Origin: Gemmatimonadota bacterium
GTDB lineage: Bacteria > JBHIER01 > G020348925
Direction: 5' to 3'
NCBI GenBank assembly: GCA_020348925.1
Contig: CP070758.1
Span: 542,742 to 559,286, forward strand
Length of the DNA stretch: 16,545 nt
The translations under genes were made by a program, and so were the position numbers. Shown piece after piece: positions 7,244 to 14,653 of this stretch (positions within the stretch are counted from its first letter, which is position 1; each line of letters opens with the position of its first letter). The notes below the pieces were generated by a model. That model searched no databases, had not been told where the DNA came from, and was given only the letters and a program-made list of their open reading frames with translations.

Positions 7244-8140
7244 TTAACAATTCTGTCGACGATTCGTGAACCAGATTCCGGAGAGGATCAGGATCGTTCC
7301 TGCAATTAGGGACCAATCCAATCCTTCTCCTAAAAAGATGATACCGAGGCTCACTCCTATGACGGGAATGAGATACGTAATTGTGGAAGCACGGGTCGGG
7401 CCGAGGGAATGAATCAAGTGATAGAAGATTATCCAGCCCAGACCTGAGCTGAGTGCTCCCAGCCAGAGGATGGCCGTCCACGTTATTGTTCTTGCCGGTA
7501 ACGTGAAAGGGATTTCAATCGAGAGGGTAATTGGCCACATCACGATATTGGCCAGGAGCATGGTATAAAACGTCAGAAGGATCGGCGGGATGCCGCGAAA
7601 CTTCGCCCGGGCGTACACATTTGAGGCACCATAGAAGGCCGACGACAATAGCAATGCACCGTGGCCCAGCAGCATCAGGCACAGTGCTTCTCTGGCTATA
7701 CTGAAAGATGAGATGAGTTCATCGTGGACGAGCACGATGACACCGAAAAATCCTAAGAGCAAACCCTGGACCCGCCGGACCGTCATCCGATCGTCGTCCA
7801 GGAAAACGTGGGCCACGAGAATCGTGAACAAGGGAACCGTGGCGTTGAGCACCGTAGCCACCGTCGAATCGATGTGCTGCTCCGCCCAGAAGATGAGGAT
7901 CCAGGGAATCGCCATCGCGATCAGTCCCTGGATGAGCAGGTGTGAGCACATCTTCAAACTGCTGGGTGTTTCCGGTTTGCCACGTACGAAGAATACGAAC
8001 GTCGCCAACAGCCCCGTCAGAAGCCGAAGCGTCACGACAGTCAGGGGGCTGCTCTCCTGAACGGCGATCTTTATCCAGAGAAACGATGACCCCCAGAGAC
8101 AGGCGAGCGTTATAAAGACTGACCACTGTTTAGCGTTCAT
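7244..8140 (-). CDS. EamA/DMT-superfamily transporter
   Basis: The 298-residue product is almost wholly hydrophobic, with about ten predicted helices arranged as two EamA halves. The first helix, ITLACLWGSSFLWIKIAVQ, and the segment AEQHIDSTVATVLNATVPLFTILVA are typical of the drug/metabolite transporter superfamily. The second half repeats the pattern with SSAFYGASNVYARAKF and ALSSGLGWIIFYHLI, then TRASTITYLIPVIGVSLGII. The protein ends in a short basic tail (NRRQNC). Members export amino acids, purines or other metabolites across the inner membrane; the substrate is unknown. Only a weak Shine-Dalgarno is visible before the ATG at 8140. Spacers of 230 bp upstream and 136 bp downstream separate it from same-strand neighbours, so an own promoter is possible. 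Confidence 0.9.
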   Translation of the reverse strand: MNAKQWSVFITLACLWGSSFLWIKIAVQESSPLTVVTLRLLTGLLATFVFFVRGKPETPSSLKMCSHLLIQGLIAMAIPWILIFWAEQHIDSTVATVLNATVPLFTILVAHVFLDDDRMTVRRVQGLLLGFFGVIVLVHDELISSFSIAREALCLMLLGHGALLLSSAFYGASNVYARAKFRGIPPILLTFYTMLLANIVMWPITLSIEIPFTLPARTITWTAILWLGALSSGLGWIIFYHLIHSLGPTRASTITYLIPVIGVSLGIIFLGEGLDWSLIAGTILILSGIWFTNRRQNC

Positions 8141-8200
8141 AGGAACTCGATCGTTTCGTGTTCGACAGACACAAGCTGCACTTTCCTCCGAGACGGGATC

Positions 8201-8222
8201 GCACAGGATACGTACCCTGTGC
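8201..8222. repeat. 22-bp imperfect palindrome between the SDR and EamA genes
   Basis: Arms GCACAGG and CCTGTGC flank TACGTA, itself palindromic, with a single mismatched pair over 22 bp. There is no T-run on either side, so it is more like an operator than an intrinsic terminator. No regulator is assigned. Confidence 0.4.
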
Positions 8223-8311
8223 GGAAAAATGGAAGGGGATATATATCCCTATCCCAATTATCGGCCGGCGTACACATACCGGGCGATCAAGGTTTTTCCG
8301 CACCTCTGCTC

Positions 8312-8347
8312 CCGCTTCGATGACCTTGATGGGATAACTCGAAGCGG
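8312..8347. repeat. 9-bp inverted repeat (hairpin) downstream of the SDR gene
   Basis: CCGCTTCGA (8312-8320) and TCGAAGCGG (8339-8347) are perfectly complementary across an 18-base loop, starting 24 bp after the SDR stop on the minus strand. It could slow or end transcription or protect the mRNA 3' end. No U-tract follows on the minus strand, so it is not a classic terminator. Confidence 0.4.
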
Positions 8348-8370
8348 ATGGCACGGACTCCTAAGACATG

Positions 8371-9150
8371 TCACAGCAGCGCCGGCACGTGGCCGCCATC
8401 GATGACGATACTTTGACCGGTGATGTAGCCTGCCTGACGTGAACACAAGAAGGCACACAACGCACCGAACTCCTCGATAGTACCCAGCCGCTTCATTGGT
8501 CCTCTCTCGGCGTAACGCTGGACGGCCTCATCCGGAGGGAGATCCCCACGCCCGATGACATGCGGCGCGAATCGCCGCAAGAGGTCCGTGTCGAATGGTC
8601 CCGGTAAAATGGAGTTTACCGTAACTCCCGCTGCCCCCACCTCACGAGCGCGTGTTCCAAGTGCGCCCAGCAGACCGGGCTTTATACCGTTCGATAGCGG
8701 AGTACCGGTAGTGATCTCCTTCGCAGAAATCGAGCTGATGTTGACTATACGACCGTATCCCTCTTCGATCATGTCAGGCAGACACCGCTGGACCAGGTCC
8801 AGCGCGGACAGCATAACGAGCTCGAAGGCCGCACGCCAGTCCTTTTTGCTCTTGCTCATGAATGTCCCTGGCGGCGGTCCGTCGATGTTGGTGACCAGTA
8901 TCGATATCGTCCCGAGGCGGGCTCGTGCTTCCTTGAATAGGCGCGCGCGCTCTACGGCCCGGCTTACGTCGGCCTGCACGAAATGTGCCTTTTCCCCCAG
9001 TTTTGATTCCGCGTCGAGGCCTCGTTCCGTATTGCGACCGTTTATGACGACACGCACTCCTTCGGCTGCCAACGCCGCGGCGCATCCGAATCCGAGTCCC
9101 CGCGTACTCGACATCAAGAGCGCTGTCTTTTCCGCAATTCCAAAGTCCAT
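8371..9150 (-). CDS. Atypical SDR oxidoreductase (BKR-like subgroup, catalytic Tyr not conserved)
   Basis: The 259-residue product is a Rossmann-fold short-chain dehydrogenase of standard length. The cofactor loop is SSTRGLGFG (residues 14-22), a variant of TGxxxGxG. The usual NNAG region reads TNIDGPPPG (88-95), and the catalytic serine region is VNISSISAKE (136-145). Where YxxxK is expected the sequence is LSNGIKPG, so the tyrosine appears replaced by S153 while K157 remains. The end, GYITGQSIVIDGGHVPALL, is the normal SDR C-terminus. This matches the subgroup described as beta-ketoacyl-ACP-reductase-like SDRs that lack a perfect NAD motif and catalytic tetrad. Substrate and even activity are uncertain. 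The start has GGAGG seven bases upstream. It follows phzF by 173 bp on the same strand and probably begins the next part of the gene run. Confidence 0.88.
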   Translation of the reverse strand: MDFGIAEKTALLMSSTRGLGFGCAAALAAEGVRVVINGRNTERGLDAESKLGEKAHFVQADVSRAVERARLFKEARARLGTISILVTNIDGPPPGTFMSKSKKDWRAAFELVMLSALDLVQRCLPDMIEEGYGRIVNISSISAKEITTGTPLSNGIKPGLLGALGTRAREVGAAGVTVNSILPGPFDTDLLRRFAPHVIGRGDLPPDEAVQRYAERGPMKRLGTIEEFGALCAFLCSRQAGYITGQSIVIDGGHVPALL

Positions 9151-9269
9151 GGGGCAACCTCCGAAATCTTGCCAAGCAGATGATTGTGTCTCACCTCTTG
9201 AACCCTAACTTGTTCTTCTGATATTGTCGTCGTTGTATTCACGACCTTCAGGTCCGTAAGCGTAGCCCT

Positions 9270-9284
9270 ATTATGATGCATAAT
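9270..9284. promoter_or_regulatory. Small dyad in the phzF-SDR spacer
   Basis: ATTATG and CATAAT flank three bases in a 15-bp dyad, 120 bp upstream of the SDR start. A second small dyad, TGATGC/GCATCA (9308-9326), overlaps the phzF stop. Either could be a protein site or weak hairpin. The evidence is symmetry only. Confidence 0.25.
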
Positions 9285-9323
9285 GGTTCGTAAAAGTTAC
9301 CTGATTGTGATGCGTACTCTGCA

Positions 9324-10211
9324 TCAGCCCCACCGCCCTTCCGCAATGGGGACGACCTTACCGCCGACAAAGATCTCGAGACCTTCATCCCGTCCCTGTG
9401 CCCGGAGAGAAATGTGCGACGGCCTTCCGATCTCATATCCCTGACCCGTGGCCAGATCGATTCTGTCAGATTTGAGATAACGATTTTTTACAAGGTAGGC
9501 GGCCAAGCATCCGTTGCCGCTGCCTGTTGCCGGATCTTCGGAAATCCCGAGACAGATGGGAAAGACACGGACGCCGAATTCTTGCCCTTCCGAATACCCT
9601 TCCGGGCAGAAGGTCAGTATGATTTTGGCCCATGACTCCCTGATGAGCTCATCGTAGAGCTCCCTCCTTATCGAGACCCGTTTTAATGCGTCGAGAGACG
9701 TCAGGGGGACGACAATAAAGGGTAAACCGGTGGATACTTCTTCGATGGGCCAGCGGACGTCGATGTCGTCTTCCTTCAGACTCAGAACTTTTGCCATGGG
9801 CTCGACATCCATGATTTTACCGAAGGTCGGCTCGGCCTGCTTCATCCAGAGCGTCCCGTCTCCGTTCCCCTCCGGAAATTCAACCGGAACCTGGCCCACC
9901 TTGAGATTCAATACGACTCTGTTCACTGGTTGTTGCATGATGTGTTTCCGGATGATGTAGGCGGTTCCCAGGGTCGGATGACCGGCAAAATCGATCTCGG
10001 CCATCGGCGTGAAGATGCGCACATTATATCCGCCATCCTGCGGCTCGTCGGACAGGATAAAGGTCGTCTCCGAGAAATTGATCTCGCGAGCTATGCGCTG
10101 CATCTCCTCATCCGACAGAGAGGCGCAATGGGTGAAGGTCGCCAGTTGATTGCCGGAATACTTCCCCTGACTGAAAACGTCGGTAAAGAAAAATTTTGGT
10201 TGAGAATTCAT
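9324..10211 (-). CDS. PhzF-family isomerase/epimerase
   Basis: The 295-residue product has the two-domain PhzF layout at full length. FTDVFSQGKYSGNQLATF starts the first domain. The catalytic glutamate lies in FSETTF (E48, equivalent to the Glu of PhzF), followed by RIFTPMAEIDFAGHPTLGTA. EDPATGSGNGCLAAYL (residues 225-240) marks the matching loop in the second domain. PhzF of phenazine pathways isomerises trans-2,3-dihydro-3-hydroxyanthranilate, but no other phenazine genes are present, so this is one of the many family members of unknown substrate. The ATG has GGAGG six bases upstream. It is divergent from the LysR-type regulator across a 100-bp spacer and is the likeliest direct target of that regulator. 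Confidence 0.92.
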   Translation of the reverse strand: MNSQPKFFFTDVFSQGKYSGNQLATFTHCASLSDEEMQRIAREINFSETTFILSDEPQDGGYNVRIFTPMAEIDFAGHPTLGTAYIIRKHIMQQPVNRVVLNLKVGQVPVEFPEGNGDGTLWMKQAEPTFGKIMDVEPMAKVLSLKEDDIDVRWPIEEVSTGLPFIVVPLTSLDALKRVSIRRELYDELIRESWAKIILTFCPEGYSEGQEFGVRVFPICLGISEDPATGSGNGCLAAYLVKNRYLKSDRIDLATGQGYEIGRPSHISLRAQGRDEGLEIFVGGKVVPIAEGRWG

Positions 10212-10237
10212 CCGTCTCCTCCTTTTTTATTTTTCTG

Positions 10238-10276
10238 TTGCAATGATATATTTTTTTCATTAATATTGCAAATATT
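10238..10276. promoter_or_regulatory. Overlapping divergent promoters and operator-like dyads between phzF and lysR
   Basis: For phzF (minus) a -35 TTGCAA (10271-10266) and a -10 TATCAT (10248-10243) are 17 bp apart. For the regulator (plus) a -35 TTGCAA (10238-10243) and a weaker -10 TAATAT (10261-10266) are also 17 bp apart. Each -35 overlaps the other promoter's -10. TTGCAAT/ATTGCAA form the outer arms of a dyad, and AATATT-GCA-AATATT (10262-10276) is a second dyad. This is the arrangement expected for a LysR-type regulator repressing itself and controlling a divergent target. Promoter calls are by eye. Confidence 0.5.
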
Positions 10277-10311
10277 GTTTTAGTATCGGATTAATACCCT
10301 GGAGGTATAAG

Positions 10312-11193
10312 ATGGAACTACGGCATTTGCGGTATTTTTTGACCTTGGCGGACGAGTTGCATTTCGGAAGAGCCGCCGAAAAATTGTTCATGGCCCAACC
10401 TCCCTTGAGCCGGCAGATCAAACTGCTGGAGGAGGAACTGGGCGTTGAGCTGTTCAACAGGACGAAAAAGAGCGTTCAGTTAACACCCTACGGTAAATAC
10501 CTGAGGGAGGAGGCCGTCAAAATATTCCGACAAATGGAAATAATGAAAAATCGGTTGGATTTGCTGAAAGAGGGCGTTATCGGTCAGATAAAAATCGGCT
10601 ACGTGGGATCGGCCATGCATTCCCTGCTGCCGGAAGTGCTCTCATTATTGAATCGAAAATATTCGGAGATTGATACCTTTCTATCGGAATTGGACAACGA
10701 TGGCCAGATCGAGGCTTTGAGAAACGGCAATATCGATGTGGGCTTTGTCAGGCCTCCCATCAAAGCCGACGACATCTCTATAAAACCGATCTGTTCGGAA
10801 ACCTTCTCCGTGATCGTGCCTTTTTCGCATCCGTTGGCCAAATCGAAAAAAATACATCTGGAGCAATTGGCGGACGAGCCCTTCGTCAGCTTCTGCCGTC
10901 AGTGCGGTCCCTCGTTGTTCGACAAGACGGTCAGTATCTGCAACAGGGTTGGATTTTTCCCGAAGATCGTTCACGAAACGAGCCAGATCAATTCTCTGGT
11001 CAGGCTTGTCGAGAGCAACATGGGCTACTCCATTGTTCCCACAGGCGTGAAATCGGGGTATAATCTACGGGTAAAATTTTATGAACTCGATCAATTCCCC
11101 GAACGGGCCGAGCTGGCCTTGGCTTACAATCCCAATCATCTCACGGCCACAACCGAAAAAGTGATCGACTTGATTTCGAACTTTTGTTCTTAG
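10312..11193 (+). CDS. LysR-type transcriptional regulator
   Basis: The 293-residue product has the family's N-terminal winged helix-turn-helix: MELRHLRYFLTLADELHFGR, then AAEKLFMAQPPLSRQIKLLE and EELGVELFNRTKKSVQLTPYG over residues 1-62. A linker helix (residues 64-85) follows, then a periplasmic-binding-protein-like effector domain, with IKIGYVGSAMHSLLPEVL opening subdomain 1 and VRLVESNMGYSIVPTGV late in the domain. The N-terminal motif resembles the CatR/BenM branch, whose members sense small aromatic acids, but effector residues cannot be assigned. GGAGG lies six bases before the ATG. The gene is divergent from phzF and shares its promoter region, which suggests control of phzF and perhaps of genes beyond it. 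Length is normal and no defect is seen. Confidence 0.95.
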   Translation: MELRHLRYFLTLADELHFGRAAEKLFMAQPPLSRQIKLLEEELGVELFNRTKKSVQLTPYGKYLREEAVKIFRQMEIMKNRLDLLKEGVIGQIKIGYVGSAMHSLLPEVLSLLNRKYSEIDTFLSELDNDGQIEALRNGNIDVGFVRPPIKADDISIKPICSETFSVIVPFSHPLAKSKKIHLEQLADEPFVSFCRQCGPSLFDKTVSICNRVGFFPKIVHETSQINSLVRLVESNMGYSIVPTGVKSGYNLRVKFYELDQFPERAELALAYNPNHLTATTEKVIDLISNFCS

Positions 11194-11553
11194 AATTCGT
11201 TAGCGATTCCAATACCATTCATTAGAGATAGCCGCAGCTTGATCGTCTTCAGTCGTTTTGGCCCCGTCAGGTCTTAAATGGACGGTGGTACAGAAAGCGA
11301 TTTAAAATACCATAATTTAGAAAGAAAAGATGTGATTTTGATGGTTTGATCCTGAAGGCAACTGGCCAGTTTTCAAGTGCCCACTGACAGAAAACTTAAT
11401 TTTGAAAGGTTGACCCTGAATAATTTCTGTCACAGTCAACCATCTTAAGGTGTCAAAGGATTGAAGTGAAAGAGGCGCATGTATTGAGAGAACCTTTTGA
11501 ACCGGCAATGATTAGAAACGCGGTTTTCAATTACATGGAAGGAGACGTGCGAG
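11194..11553. other. Non-coding spacer with overlapping inverted repeats
   Basis: No gene is supported in this 360-bp stretch. It holds two mutually exclusive stem possibilities: TGACAGAAA (11385-11393) with TTTCTGTCA (11424-11432), and GGTTGAC (11408-11414) with GTCAACC (11435-11441). There is also an imperfect 21-bp direct repeat, 11336-11356 and 11400-11420, matching at 17 positions. The structures could form a leader RNA for the next gene or be remnants of a mobile sequence. No intrinsic terminator for the regulator is evident. Confidence 0.4.
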
Positions 11554-12555
11554 ATGAAAGTAAGAAAAATCAGTTGCTTGCTTCTTCAATCACTCGTAAT
11601 TCTATTCACTGTGTTCTCCGGGATTACCATCTTGTATGGTCAGTCATTTCATTTTGACTTTGAAGATGGTTACCAGGAATGGAAAGCGGATTTCGCTGAT
11701 TATCCCGTTGGGGACAGTGCACATTGGAACCTCAACCATTTTCATCAGGCGATGCCCGATATTGTCCCTGTTCAGAATGGACTCAGAATGGTGGGAGACA
11801 ATTTTTCCGATGATCTCTTTTTCTTTATGAAAAGAAAGATCGAAGGGTTACATCCAAACACTAAATTTCAAATCATTTTTTCGATAGACGTAGTTACGAA
11901 TATGCCGCCGAACGCAATAGGTGGTTCAGATCTCATGCTGAAAGCCGGGGCCACGATCATTGAACCCAAAAAAATTGTTGTTGACGAGGATGGAATCCAG
12001 TATTACAGAATGAATATTAACAAAGATAGCCAGTCGCAGCCCGGTACGGACATGGATACGTTGGGACATGTACACCATGACGTGACAGACAACTTCGATT
12101 ATCATATAGCCAACTATCAAAATGGAATGGAACCATTTGAAATCACATCGGATTCAAACGGTGAATTGTGGGTGATAATCGGGGCAGAGAGTCAATTTGA
12201 AGGTCCGGCTGAATTCTTGATAGCACATACTGAATGTACTTTAGAGAATAGAACTTCGATAGAAGACCATGAAAAACATAAAGAAATACCTGCAGATTTT
12301 GAACTTTTCCAGAACCATCCAAATCCTTTCAATCCGCATACAGAGATTGCGTTCGGGTTGCCCGAAGATACTCCGATTCGATTGGTTGTTTACAATACCT
12401 TGGGACAGGAAGTGGACATACTGGTACATTCGGTCATGGAGGCCGGTCATCAAAAGGTGATGTGGGATGCTTCCAACTATGCCAGCGGGATCTATTTTTA
12501 TAGACTTTTAGCTGGTGATTTTACATTCATCAGGAAAATGATTTTGCTCAAGTGA
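11554..12555 (+). CDS. Secreted protein with C-terminal Por/T9SS-type sorting domain
   Basis: The 333-residue product starts with a signal peptide (MKVRKISCLLLQSLVILFTV, then FSGITILYGQS). The middle (about 31-235) opens with FHFDFEDGYQEWKADFADYP and has NFSDDLFFFMKRKIEGLHPN and later GELWVIIGAESQFEGPAEF. It resembles a recurring secreted domain of unknown function, which I cannot name. The last 85 or so residues are a type A sorting domain with FlgD-like Ig fold: FELFQNHPNPFNPHTEIAFG, LVVYNTLGQEVDIL, GIYFYRLLAGDFTFIRKMIL. In FCB-group bacteria such tags direct export through the type IX system and attachment or release at the surface. GGAG lies nine bases before the ATG. The gene is alone, with spacers of 360 and 197 bp. 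The passenger's ligand is unknown. Confidence 0.88.
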   Translation: MKVRKISCLLLQSLVILFTVFSGITILYGQSFHFDFEDGYQEWKADFADYPVGDSAHWNLNHFHQAMPDIVPVQNGLRMVGDNFSDDLFFFMKRKIEGLHPNTKFQIIFSIDVVTNMPPNAIGGSDLMLKAGATIIEPKKIVVDEDGIQYYRMNINKDSQSQPGTDMDTLGHVHHDVTDNFDYHIANYQNGMEPFEITSDSNGELWVIIGAESQFEGPAEFLIAHTECTLENRTSIEDHEKHKEIPADFELFQNHPNPFNPHTEIAFGLPEDTPIRLVVYNTLGQEVDILVHSVMEAGHQKVMWDASNYASGIYFYRLLAGDFTFIRKMILLK

Positions 12556-12752
12556 TTTCTTTCAAAATCGATTGAAACAGTATCGTTAATAATATTCCTT
12601 TTCAAGGGAAGATGTTGAATAAGGTTCGAAAAATGCTACGATTGTATTTAGAAACAACGCTTTTCGCATAAGCATCCGGCTCCATATCTTCGGGAATCTT
12701 CTCAGGGAGATAACAACACAAATCGCTTCTGCGCAATGAGAGGAGATGTGCT

Positions 12753-13856
12753 ATGAAAAAGTGTTATATAATTGCAGGGACGATCGTTTTGTTGTTTTGT
12801 CTGAGATTTTTTGTCTCGGCACAACTGTTTGATAACGACAGAACGAAAGGGGATGTCAATGGAGATGGCGTCGTAAATATCCTGGATGCGATACGCAGCG
12901 TGGAAATTGTCTTGGGGATCCAGTCTCCACCCAGCCAAGATGAGCTTTGGGCTGCTGATTGCAATGGAGATGAACAGATCAATGTTCTTGATGTATTAGG
13001 CGTTGTCAATGTCGCTTTAGAGATAGGAACATGCCTTTCCTCGTGCGAGGAACTCGATTGTGACGATGGCAATCCATGTACTGAGGACTACTGTGATTCT
13101 TTACTCATTCGGTGTGTGCACAATTCGTTGCCCTCTGGAATGTCTTGCGATGATGGTGATCCCTGTACTGAGAATGACATATGCCAGAATGGAATCTGTG
13201 TAGGAACGCCCACGGACTGCATCGATAGAGACGGGATTACCTATCAGACGGTCATGATCGGCGATCAATGTTGGATGGCTGAAAACTTGAAGGTGACACA
13301 CTACCGGAACGGCGATCCCATACCCAATGTCACTGTTGATACAGAGTGGGCGAATTTGACAAGCGGGGCTTACTGCGATTATGACAATAATGCTGATAAT
13401 GTGTCTGTGTATGGGCGACTGTACAACTGGTACGCAGTGGACGACAACCGCAATATCGCCCCCGAAGGCTGGCATGTGCCCAGCGATGATGAGTGGAAGC
13501 AGCTGGAGCTGTATCTGGGGATGAGCCAGTCGGAGGCTGATGATACAGGATATCGTGGGACAGACCAGGGTGGCAAATTAAAGGCGACGGGGACGATTGA
13601 AGAGGGGACAGGGCAGTGGCATGCTCCAAACGCTGGAGCTACAAATGAAACCGATTTTTCCGCGATGCCTGGTGGGGCCTGTTACAGCGAGGATGGGACC
13701 TTTAATAATCTGGGTTTCCACGCCCCCTTCTGGTCTTCGACAAAGGGCGGGAGTAACACTGCCTGGGGCCGGAGCCTGGGTTGCGTCAGTGCAGAGGTTT
13801 GCCGCAACAACGTCGATATGCAGTATGGTTTTTCCGTGCGTTGTGTGAGGGATTGA
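12753..13856 (+). CDS. Secreted protein: dockerin-like repeats, Cys-rich segment and FISUMP domain
   Basis: The 367-residue product has a signal peptide (about residues 1-24). Two dockerin type I-like calcium loops follow: GDVNGDGVVNILDAIRSVEI (33-52) and AADCNGDEQINVLDVLGVVN (67-86). Residues 98-156 form a cysteine-rich segment with a repeated CDDGxPCTExxxC motif (CDDGNPCTEDYC and CDDGDPCTENDIC). From about 158 to the end is a Fibrobacter succinogenes major paralogous (FISUMP) domain: YQTVMIGDQCWMAENLKVTH, GRLYNWYAVDD, GWHVPSDDEWKQLELYLG, FWSSTKGG and the final GFSVRCVRD. FISUMP proteins are exported, often in large families, and of unknown function. Unlike its neighbour it has no Por-type sorting tail. 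AGAGGAG lies before the ATG. No cellulosome context is present, so cohesin binding should not be assumed. Confidence 0.9.
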   Translation: MKKCYIIAGTIVLLFCLRFFVSAQLFDNDRTKGDVNGDGVVNILDAIRSVEIVLGIQSPPSQDELWAADCNGDEQINVLDVLGVVNVALEIGTCLSSCEELDCDDGNPCTEDYCDSLLIRCVHNSLPSGMSCDDGDPCTENDICQNGICVGTPTDCIDRDGITYQTVMIGDQCWMAENLKVTHYRNGDPIPNVTVDTEWANLTSGAYCDYDNNADNVSVYGRLYNWYAVDDNRNIAPEGWHVPSDDEWKQLELYLGMSQSEADDTGYRGTDQGGKLKATGTIEEGTGQWHAPNAGATNETDFSAMPGGACYSEDGTFNNLGFHAPFWSSTKGGSNTAWGRSLGCVSAEVCRNNVDMQYGFSVRCVRD

Positions 13857-14653
13857 CTATTTGCCATTTGACTATTTTATCCCCCGAATTGGGATCGAAA
13901 ATTTTTAGGACTCTGTCTAAATGAGATGAATTGCCCGTGTGCAAGGTAAATCATGATTTGTTGTTGGGGATTTTCCTTTGAAGTTTGATTTCTGTAATTC
14001 TTGGGAAAATCTAATAGTATCGTTCAATATCTAGCATTGAATATTAGTTTTGAAAATCTTCACTTTCAAGAATTTTTTCAGATCCGTTCCCCAAAAGTGT
14101 TTGTTATCAAAGAAAAACCTTACTTTTGATTTATTGAGGGCGATAAATGTTTCTGACGAGAATTACAGAATTCACGAAGAGATATTTATCAGGTACCTAT
14201 CGGCCACGTTCACCCGGCAGGCCATTCCTGCACTGTTGAAAGAAAGAAGCTTGGGTGGCAGTTGAGCCATTTTGAAAACGCAAGGATATGAATCCACGGT
14301 TTTCGCCTTTCTCAATTTCCCACCTTCTAATCACTTTACATGCCTTATTGTACAGCCTGTCTTGTAAAACCCCACGAGCTCTTAGATATTTAAAAAAGTA
14401 CTTGACAACAAATTTAGAATATCTTAATCTTACCTTTCTAAAAAGGTCCTTGTCAGGCAAAAAGATGAAATTCTGGGTTCATGCTGAACCTATAGATAAT
14501 ATACAATAAACCTGTCAGTTGCATAGATGTCAACCCGGAAGTGATGGATATACGAACAGAACCAATTAAACAGATTGAACTCACGACGCTGTCGAGGTAC
14601 ACACTTCACCCTCTAATCCTCGATTTTATCGGGAATCAGAAAGGAGGAAGCAA
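13857..14653. other. AT-rich intergenic stretch with no supported gene
   Basis: About 800 bp separates the FISUMP gene from the fibre gene. Short open frames exist on both strands (for example 14197-14460 minus, 87 codons), but none has a recognisable domain, a good ribosome binding site or conserved context. Small features are a 10-bp direct repeat TTGACTATTT at 13853-13862 and 13868-13877 over the FISUMP stop, and an isolated consensus -35 TTGACA at 14402-14407 without a convincing -10. The 3' end is the leader of the next gene, with GGAGG six bases before its ATG. Confidence 0.5.
13879..13906 (+). terminator. Possible weak intrinsic terminator after the FISUMP gene
   Basis: ATCCC (13879-13883) and GGGAT (13891-13895) can pair across seven bases, 22 bp after the stop, and a T5 run follows six bases later. 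The stem is short and the T-run displaced, so efficiency is doubtful. Confidence 0.3.

Noticed and set aside
8130-8354. 74-codon minus-strand open frame in the SDR-EamA spacer
   Set aside because: No ribosome binding site or domain; it spans both inverted repeats and overlaps the EamA start in another frame.
9324-10211. Phenazine biosynthesis locus suggested by the PhzF-like gene
   Set aside because: No other phenazine genes are present; PhzF-family members are common outside that pathway.
14402-14430. TTGACA followed 17 bp later by TAATCT as a promoter for the fibre gene
   Set aside because: The -35 is perfect but the -10 matches consensus at only three of six positions and lies over 200 bp from the start codon; recorded only as a possibility.
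14197-14460. 87-codon minus-strand open frame in the long intergenic region
   Set aside because: No recognisable domain, no convincing ribosome binding site and no neighbouring partner; basic, low-quality composition suggests chance or a decayed fragment.
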